From Metridium senile (Eukaryota > Cnidaria > Anthozoa > Actiniaria > Metridiidae), in NCBI GenBank assembly GCA_949775045.1, contig OX459107.1, positions 12,613,250 to 12,677,249 on the forward strand: a DNA stretch of 64,000 bases. The letters run 5' to 3'. A program made the translations under genes and the position numbers. The notes under the pieces are model-generated. The model saw only the letters and a program-made list of their open reading frames with translations. It searched no databases and was not told the DNA's origin. Shown here in pieces: positions 57,328-64,000 of this stretch; the stretch's first letter is position 1; each line of letters begins with the position of its first letter.

Positions 57328-57536
57328 GTTATTAAAATTCTTGAGCCAAACACTTGACACTAATTATTTAACAAAAGAAAGTAAGCAAAGCATTATGGTT
57401 CGGCTAGTATATGACAATGCAAATGGCTTGTTGATGCCCGGTCCATTGTGACTTGCACGCACCATGCATGGTCGAGCCTTCTACATATGTAGACCAGACA
57501 CTTCAATCAGAACTGATAGAAGATTAATCATTGGTA

Positions 57537-57833
57537 TACACCTATTTCTGAAAAGGTTGACTATGGAGTGGATTGTGAATGGCGAACAGCGATTGCACGA
57601 CCGAAAGGAATTGTGGGTCTTTGAAATTATATTTATACATCTTTTTGTGGTAGAAAACGAATTTACTGCACAACACCAGTCCCATATAGTAGAGAAGACC
57701 TTAAAAATTGATGAAACTGTGCTAAACAATCCAGAAAAACGCTGGGATATGTTATATGCGTAACCACAAATCCTTTCGGTCATGCAGTCACCGTTCGCCA
57801 TTCGCCATGTCAACCCTTTTTGAAATACGTGTA
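57537..57833. mobile_element. MITE family B, copy 1
   Basis: TACACCTATTTCTGAAAAGG and the inverse ...TTTTTGAAATACGTGTA. Inside, GCACGACCGAAAGGAATTGT is inverted as ACAAATCCTTTCGGTCATGC. It is in opposite orientation to copy 2 (61656-61925). Its open frame is accidental. Confidence 0.8.
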
Positions 57834-57915
57834 CACCTAGTTTCAAAAAAGGCTGTCATAGCCAAAGTGTCATGCAAAGGCGATAAGGTAAATAGTGTGA
57901 ATATTGTAAAGCATT
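57834..57915. mobile_element. Truncated MITE next to family B copy 1
   Basis: Starts CACCTAGTTTCAAAAAAGGC directly at the end of the preceding MITE, with GCTGTCATAGCC and CATGCAAAGG as in family A left arms. No right end seen. Confidence 0.45.
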
Positions 57916-57939
57916 GAAACTTTGTATTATGAGTTAATA

Positions 57940-57940
57940 A

Positions 57941-57973
<33 letters not shown>
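57940..57973 (+). repeat. (TTA)n microsatellite
   Basis: About ten copies. Confidence 0.85.
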
Positions 57974-58315
57974 GCTATAAAGACGAAAATTTAAGGCATT
58001 TGAAATGGTTTCGTGGACAACAAACAACACGGAATATCTCGACAATAACCTTCGTGTTCTTGACGAAAATTTAAGTACAGAAAAACGTTATTAATTCCAG
58101 CTATTCTTGGATCTTGGGATGACCTATTTCCTATATCAACCTTCGCCTAACAACCTTCTATGAAATAGAGTGTTGTTTAAATTAATGGCTAACGAAAAGC
58201 ACTTCGCCATTTCCTATTAATGAACGGCGTCTGTATGGGCATTTGAAAAAGGTTCTGAATACCTCTGAATACCTATTTTTTTAAATACTGAAATCAAAAC
58301 ATTACTAAGTATAGT
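57974..58315. other. Intergenic, nothing recognised
   Basis: No gene supported. Confidence 0.35.
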
Positions 58316-58317
58316 TG

Positions 58318-58610
58318 TATGGGTTAGCTCAGTCAGTGGGAGAGCACGGCCTGTTAACCGGGAGGCCGGGGATTCAAACCCCAGCCGGACCATCACTCAG
58401 GGTCTTAAAATAATTGAGGTGAATGTTATAACTTTGTATTTATTTCGGTTTATAATTGTTAGGCTTCGCGTCCTCTCGGATAAGGACGTTAAATTGGTGG
58501 TCCCGTCTCGCCACTCACACACTAACCATTAATCGGGGGTACGTAAAAGAACGACTGAGGACGCAGGTCACGACCATCCTCAGTGAAAGGCCTACACTTA
58601 CACTAATTTA
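58318..58610 (+). mobile_element. tRNA-derived SINE
   Basis: The head at 58323-58392 is tRNA-like: box A (GTTAGCTCAGTCAGTGGGAG), an anticodon-loop-like CTGTTAACC (GTT, Asn-like) and box B (GGGGATTCAAACCCC). It is followed by a body with CCTCTCGGATAAGGACGTTA, GGTCCCGTCTCG and TACGTAAAAGAACGACTGAG, which resembles the conserved central domains of some metazoan SINEs. T-stem pairing is imperfect, so it is not a functional tRNA gene. Transcription would be by RNA polymerase III. The 3' tail and target duplications are not clear. Confidence 0.7.
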
Positions 58611-58788
58611 TACTAATTACTAACAGCTCAGTTTTATCAAGAGCGGGTTAATCGGTTTCCTTCTCTTAACCTATTCATTGCTTTCCTTAATGTTTGGACT
58701 AATCTATTCCCTCGATCAGTATAAAACGGAAACCGACAATTAGTAAGAAACGTTATCATTTGCCATCCAATCCTGCCAATTAATATCA

Positions 58789-58996
58789 TACACCCATTTC
58801 AAAAATCGCTGTCGCGGCTAGAGCAACAAGCATCAAGCCAAGTCCGAAATGAATGCTTGTTTTGTACTGCTAACTGAATGCATTGAAATCACACTTATTA
58901 TCAACAAAATTGATTGTAATACAGTAACAAGCAGCACGTGAACTGATGCCGTCACACTCTATTATTAGCTTGACAACGGTTTTTGAAATAGGTGTA
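58789..58996. mobile_element. MITE family A, copy 3 (diverged)
   Basis: TACACCCATTTCAAAAATCG at 58789 and ...GGTTTTTGAAATAGGTGTA ending 58996; CTGTCGC / TTGACAAC next inside. Confidence 0.75.
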
Positions 58997-60440
58997 TATG
59001 GGAACGAAACACCACTGAGATGAAACAAACAAAAGAAGAAGGCAAACTTTGTGTACAAATTATTAAGTCGTTTCGTGTTGTTGGTTGAGCACAGTGTTGT
59101 TTCACAGTATAAGACTAATTGTCTATGTTATACTGTTGCTATTGTTACATATTGTTCATATTCTGCCATCAAAACTTCCCGCGATATTAGCACTAACAAA
59201 GCATTCGTTCAATTTGATTGATCATAATCTCTATTTCTTAGAGATAATTGTTCTCGTTAATGTACGAATGATTGTACTTTGAATGCCAAACGGATGTCTG
59301 GGATTACATAATAAGAAACAAACAAGAATCCTTTATGCAGCCTCTTTTTTGGAGGGTCACTGGGCGTGTCCACCCCCTAGGAGTTGTGTATTGTAAGTGG
59401 TCGAGAGAAAGACTGTCCACACGGTGATGAGATTCAACTAATTTATCCACGCTTCAACGGATCCATGGTTTGTTGACTATGATGATAGGTCCAGTATTGA
59501 CAACTTCAAGTTAAATATTTAGCTTTTCGCTTGAGTCTGTCGCCTTTTCGAGTACCCGGTATATGATAAAGGAATCTGTCATAGCTGTAGGCCAGACTTT
59601 TGATTAAGCATTCTAGAAGCCACGATCAAAGCAACGATTGGTAAAGATACATTGTAATATCGCCAGGAGGTGAGTAGCGGCACGGAATATTTGAACAGAT
59701 TTTACCTTAGATTTAACCTTACTTTTAACTGACCGCATTCTTATGTCAAAAATCATCCAGGGAATTAGGTAATCGACTGCTTATTGGTTGCACAAGTTGG
59801 CAGTTCATTGTTATATCATCGTGTACTAAACCATGTCTTTTAACTATCAGTCGTGCTATAAAAAAAAAACCCGAAGTACTAAACGAAAGTTTGTTAATTG
59901 ACCATGATACAAATTAATTAATGACATTCTTATTGTAATAATTTCGTTTATATCTAGTTTCCAAAGGGTTTAATTCTCTCTGTATATTCCACACTGGACT
60001 TCTTATTCTCGATCAAGAACAAAACAGCTTAGAGTAGCAAATCTATGGGGAATGAAGACCACAGAACTGTCGTGGTCATAAGAAAGCATTTGTGCTATTC
60101 AACACACGTTATTTGTCATTGTAGTCAAATAATTGCTTGGTAGGAAGGCTTAGACAAACAAAACTTGTTTTCTTTTGCATATCATTAGTTAAGAGATAAC
60201 ATCAGCTCTTGATGTATATCTGGAGTCAATGAATATAAGAGACAAGCCACTTTGAAGCCCTGGTTCTTGTAATCTGATGGAGACTTTGAATCATCAATGA
60301 ATTGTGAAGTCCCTTTTTTATTTCTAGTTGCTGAGCTCTGTAGAATTTTCTTTTGATTATACCGTGAGTAGGTTTTCCGTGCAAATAGTTTCATATCTGC
60401 ACTAATATCCAACAGAGATTGTTCATATTATCACCAGTTA
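58997..60440. other. Intergenic, nothing recognised
   Basis: A 75-codon minus-strand frame at 60185-60412 is unsupported. No RNA gene or repeat border recognised. Confidence 0.4.
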
Positions 60441-60558
60441 TCGCTTTAAAGGTAGCTTAGTCACGTTTAGCGATATATAACTGATTCGGCGAGAATTGGC
60501 AAGTCTAGATCAGCTATTTCTATTGGATTCAACAGGTCGCAGTATAAGAACATTGACG
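60440..60558 (+). promoter_or_regulatory. Putative promoter of smoothelin-like gene 2
   Basis: GATATATAAC at 60472-60481 is a TATA-like box 78 bp before ATG 60559. The coding frame is open upstream to 60496 without another ATG. It could instead be an internal exon whose upstream part is not recognised. Confidence 0.35.
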
Positions 60559-63500
60559 ATGGCGCATGTACGTGGTTCAGTGGCTGATCGTATGGCTTTC
60601 TTCCGTAAAGCTGCTGAAGATGAAAAAAAGATGAATAGTAGAGTGCCGAGGAAACCTAAATTAACAGGAGATTCTAATAACAATGCTCCTGCAAACAAAC
60701 CCACGTTTCAAACCCCAACTCAACCAAAAACGGTGAAAGAGAACGAAAAACTAGAACAGCAAGAAGATGAAGCCTCAGAGACACCGATGGAAGAGAAGAA
60801 GAGAATCGAGAAAAAAGCCTCACAACGAAAAGAGTAAGTTAATGTGTTATTAGTTAATGTATTTATTACAGTTGGAAAAGAACGGGTAAGATTGATTTCG
60901 TGATTGTGGTATTATTTCCCCGTTGTGTAGCTTTCAACTATCAGTGGGCGGTTTTTAAGGTTCGCTGAGCTATCAAAGAATCTAGGATAGAAGTGCTGAC
61001 CTACGAAAATTACTTACGGAAAATATACTGAATTTGATCAGTTACAAATTAAAGTATAGTTACGGTAATGCCGAGCTACGTAGTAAAATTATTATGAAAA
61101 TATTGAGCTGCGTAAAGCACCGACGGAAAAATGTATTTTTTTAGCTAATAGCTACGTAAATATATAATTAATGAGATGCATAAAGAAATCGATAAAAAGC
61201 CGTATTGTTTTAGATAATATTCCTTTTGATCCTTGATAAACAGAAATATTTCTATATCTTTCAATAAATAACAATACACTACTTTTAGAGTACTTAAAAT
61301 CAAATATATACATGTACATAGGACAAACTATATCTACAATCTTGGGTGAAAGGTATATTATATATATGTCGCAGCCGAAACTAAGTTCAACACCCCCAAG
61401 GCTGCAAAGGGTGTAGGTAATTTCGTATATAGTTGGAATCAAAATCAATTTATTATAAGTTTCTTTCCGAATTATAGGTAAATCCATTCACCCAGTACAA
61501 CAGCTCGCCATGGCAATATATATAGTCACAAACACATACAACTGACAATTGATCATTTGAAAAACTGTAAACAAGAAACAATATACCGACATCCTTTGCT
61601 GCCGAGTTTTGACTGTACTGAGCTTCTGCTGCGACAACGATTGTTAAAATAGGAGTACATTTATTTCAAAAATGGTTGACACGGTGAACGGCGAACTGCG
61701 ATGCACGACCGAAAGGATTTGTGGTTACGCATACAACATATCCTGGCGTTTTTCTGGACTGCTTAGCACAATTTCATCAAAGGACTTCTTTACTATATGG
61801 GGCTGGTGTTCTGTAATAAATTCGTTTTCTGCCACAAAAGATGTACAAAAATAATAAATAGTAGACCACAATTCCTTTCGGTCGTACAATCACCGTTCAC
61901 TCCGTCAACCTTTATGAAATAACCCGGTATATAAATACTAAACAATGAATAAATCTGACAATCCTTTTGCTCTCTATAGGCCGCGGGTCTTGAAAAAGAA
62001 ACCTGAGCTAAAACGTCAAATGTCAGTCTCGTCTCTTGTTCTAACGTGGTGTAATGACGTCACTAAGGAATACAAGGTATCGTGATGGGATCCCTGTGGT
62101 GATATCTCTTTGTAAATATAGTCAAAAATAATATTATTATCTAGACGGCCGTCTATGTGGTGATGACCATGGAATGCACTGTCCCTGAATGTTTAACGGC
62201 CAATATTCCACGTCATTAGCTTTTAGCCAGCACTGTGCATGCATTCGTTTAAAGTGTGTAGTGTTTACAAGTGTTGGTATTACGATCAGCTAATTTGCCA
62301 ACCATTTTCACAATAGATTTCTTTATTTTCTTTGTTCTAATAACAATGGTTGGTTGGCAAAACCATAACCAAATACGTCACTGTACGTCCACCTATATCC
62401 ACGAAACAAAATCAAATCGCTACTGTGTAATAGTTCCTATTGATTGACTATATTAGTCACTATCAAAGATAAATTGTGTCAAGACATCGTTTCTTGTATT
62501 TCCTAAACAATTAATACGATCAAAAAACATAAAAAACCCAAATAAAACAACAACAACAACAAAAAAGGAAATAAATATTATACAAACAAAAAGCATTATT
62601 TGCTGATTATCGTGACATCAATAGAGGTTAAAAGCTATGACAGATAGGCCACAAAGAATTCACGATAAACACTAAATCAACAAACTCGTTGCCAATGCTT
62701 GTCGCCACATATCAAGTATTCTATTTTGCGCACCTCCAGAGGATTCTACTTGAAAACCTACGAACAACAAGTTTGTGAAATATTGCAGTTGAATATTGTA
62801 TAAAGAACTTTACCGATATTCCTTTTGAAAAAGGTTTGTTTGTTTGTTTGTTTGTTTGTTTGTTTGTTTGTTTGTTTGTTTGTTTGTTTGTTTGTTTGTT
62901 TGTTTGTTTGTTTGTTTGTTTGTTTGTTTTTTGTTTGTTTGTTTGTTTGTTTGTTTGTTTGTTACTGAAGGGCCTGTTTTGACCTCTCATTTGCAGGGTG
63001 TTGATATCAAGAATTTCAGCGGTAGTTTTACTAGTGGACTGGCATTCTGTGCCCTCATACACAAGTTCAATCCAGACAAATTTGATTACGATGCTCTTGA
63101 TGTTGCGAATAGAGAATATAATGTGAGACTGGCCTTTCAAACTGGAGTGTAAGTACAGAATACCACTGACTTGAATAGTCTGGGTATATCTCAACAACAA
63201 ACCATTCCACAACTGATGTGCAGATCAAAGAATACACATAGTAGTGTCCTTGAACAGACCATTAGAATGTTTAGATTTCTAAACAGGAAACATTACAACT
63301 AAACTACTACTTATATAAACAGGGGTTTGTAAATGAACAAGAAAACTAAATTCTGTCAATGCTAGTATGCATGTGTGTTGATGAATCATGTGCAGAATAA
63401 GGATTAAAATAACATTTATTCTTAGCTTACTGATTATTGCTCTTTGTTGTTTTCAGTGAAGTTGGGATTCCAGAGATTCTCACGGCAAACGAGTTTCTAC

Positions 63501-63604
63501 GGATGAAAAGACCCGAGCCACGAAGTGTGCAATGCTATGTTCAAATGATATTCAGTAAATATAAGCCTAAAGATCTGGACATGTCCAACCTTAGAATCGC
63601 TTGA
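60559..63604 (+). CDS. Smoothelin-like CH-domain protein 2, four exons
   Basis: Exons 60559-60833, 61980-62076, 62997-63148 and 63457-63604 join (GT/AG) into 672 nt, 223 residues. Residues 5-25 (GSVADRMAFFRKAAEDEKK) match the motif before the CH linker in gene 1. Residues about 30-90 are disordered and Glu/Lys/Pro-rich. KRQMSVSSLVLTWCNDV leads into the CH domain (about 107-220: NFSGSFTSGLAFCALIHKFN, PEPRSVQCYVQMIFSKYK, ending PKDLDMSNLRIA). Exon lengths 97, 152 and 148 and their phases equal those of gene 1, so it is a tandem duplicate. It lacks the N-terminal smoothelin domain and the large exon 2, unless upstream exons exist. An actin-linked role is inferred from the family. Confidence 0.8.
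60834..61370 (+). other. Intron 1 of smoothelin-like gene 2, first part
   Basis: AT-rich intronic DNA before the MITE pair; nothing else recognised. Confidence 0.5.
61371..61655. mobile_element. MITE family A, copy 4 (left end lost)
   Basis: Starts at TGTCGCAGCCGAAACTAAGT without the outer CACCTATTTCAAAAATCG; the right end is ...GCTGCGACAACGATTGTTAAAATAGGAGTA. It abuts family B copy 2. Confidence 0.75.
61656..61925. mobile_element. MITE family B, copy 2
   Basis: CATTTATTTCAAAAATGGTT at 61656; GCACGACCGAAAGGATTTGT is inverted at about 61868-61890. The interior GCATACAACATATCCTGGCG is the reverse complement of 57537-57833. Confidence 0.8.
62077..62830 (+). other. Intron 2 of smoothelin-like gene 2
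   Basis: AT-rich; no nested gene recognised before the (TTTG)n run. Confidence 0.5.
62834..62962 (+). repeat. (TTTG)n microsatellite near a CH exon acceptor
   Basis: About 31 tetranucleotide copies with one interruption near 62928, ending 34 bp before the acceptor at 62996. Cys/Leu/Phe/Val and Asn/Lys/Gln/Thr frames are artefacts. Confidence 0.95.
62997..63148 (+). CDS. CH-domain exon 3 of smoothelin-like gene 2
   Basis: 152 nt, phase 0 to phase 2, between TTTGCAG and GTAAGT. Encodes GVDIKNFSGSFTSGLAFCAL and the following helix; counterpart of 47550-47701. Confidence 0.9.
63457..63604 (+). CDS. Last exon of smoothelin-like gene 2
   Basis: 148 nt after TGTTTTCAG; ends DMSNLRIA and TGA. Counterpart of 48219-48366. 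Confidence 0.9.
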
Positions 63605-64000
63605 TAGAACTGACAAAAATAATATCTACCAAAGTCTCTATAATAAACCTAGGCATTACTGATAAGCTTTTAAATAAGTGTCCATGCACTGCAAACAAAA
63701 CATGCTTTGTGGGGTATTAGCAATTGCAATGTGATTGTTTAGTGGTGTCCAGGTTTATTAGAACCTTTCACATATCTCTCTTTACGTAATTTAATGTCAA
63801 TTACAAGGAAGCACCAACACTTTGTTCCGCGGAAAGGGGGAGGGGACTTTACATTGCCTTTTTAAAAGCCAATTAATGCACACAAAAGAACAGCAAAATG
63901 TTTTATTTTCTATTTTTGTTAAATTTTTTTGCTAACGAGTTTTGAATTATTAACTTATTGCTTATTTTCTATAATTGGTAAAGTTGGTTTTAATATGTCC
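63605..64000. other. 3' flank of smoothelin-like gene 2
   Basis: Contains AATAAA near 63642 as a possible poly(A) signal. No further gene recognised before the window ends. Confidence 0.45.

Noticed and set aside
57464..57846. Two opposite open frames of about 100-120 codons
   Set aside because: They lie across MITE family B; the family has inverted ends and no conserved frame between its two copies.
58323..58392. Functional tRNA-Asn gene
   Set aside because: Acceptor and T-stem pairing are poor and a SINE body follows directly.
62721..63152. Asn/Lys/Gln/Thr-rich minus frame and Cys/Leu/Phe/Val-rich plus extension of the CH exon
   Set aside because: Produced by (TTTG)n; the CH exon begins at the TTTGCAG acceptor at 62996.

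Overview
The window is eukaryotic nuclear DNA from an invertebrate metazoan. It is AT-rich, its genes have introns with GT/AG junctions, and intergenic and intronic DNA is full of transposon remnants, MITEs and microsatellites. Smoothelin-type calponin-homology genes, a BEN domain, an F-box/LRR protein, and piggyBac, Penelope-like, LINE, THAP/DDE and tRNA-SINE elements fit an early-branching animal or invertebrate deuterostome. A cnidarian is my weak favourite; the sequence does not settle it.

Layout. 1-10 kb is mostly dead mobile elements: a Penelope-like element (60-1240), a DEDDh exonuclease-like pseudogene (1329-1990), a LINE fragment (3140-4170) and a piggyBac transposase pseudogene (4663-7530) split by about 1.5 kb of unrelated DNA. 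Next comes an unrecognised multi-exon gene with 12-residue repeats, whose exons join in consistent phase (7517-10149), and a frameshifted F-box/LRR gene (10568-11393). 11.6-18.65 kb is bounded by an inverted repeat of about 180 bp. It holds a BEN-domain ORF inside a small TIR-flanked unit, a tudor-like ORF and an exon of unknown family.

19.4-26.0 kb is a nest of insertions. An outer element (6-bp target duplication) was split by a two-gene DNA transposon, which was itself hit by an 895-bp foldback element and a 244-bp MITE. The two genes converge: a SWIM-YqaJ nuclease-like protein (+) and a THAP-DDE transposase (-). Each is driven from one copy of a terminal repeat of about 430 bp, so both genes share the same promoter and 5' leader in duplicate. 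Both reading frames are intact.

26-36.9 kb has microsatellites and small foldback elements but no convincing gene. From 36.9 kb to the end lie two tandem, same-strand smoothelin-like genes: a 575-residue protein in six exons (36927-48366) and a 223-residue protein in four exons (60559-63604). Their last three introns match in position and phase, so they arose by duplication. The 12-kb spacer holds a LINE 3' end, several MITE families, a tRNA-derived SINE and a 4.5-kb array of about 100 copies of a 45-bp minisatellite that starts exactly at the end of a MITE.
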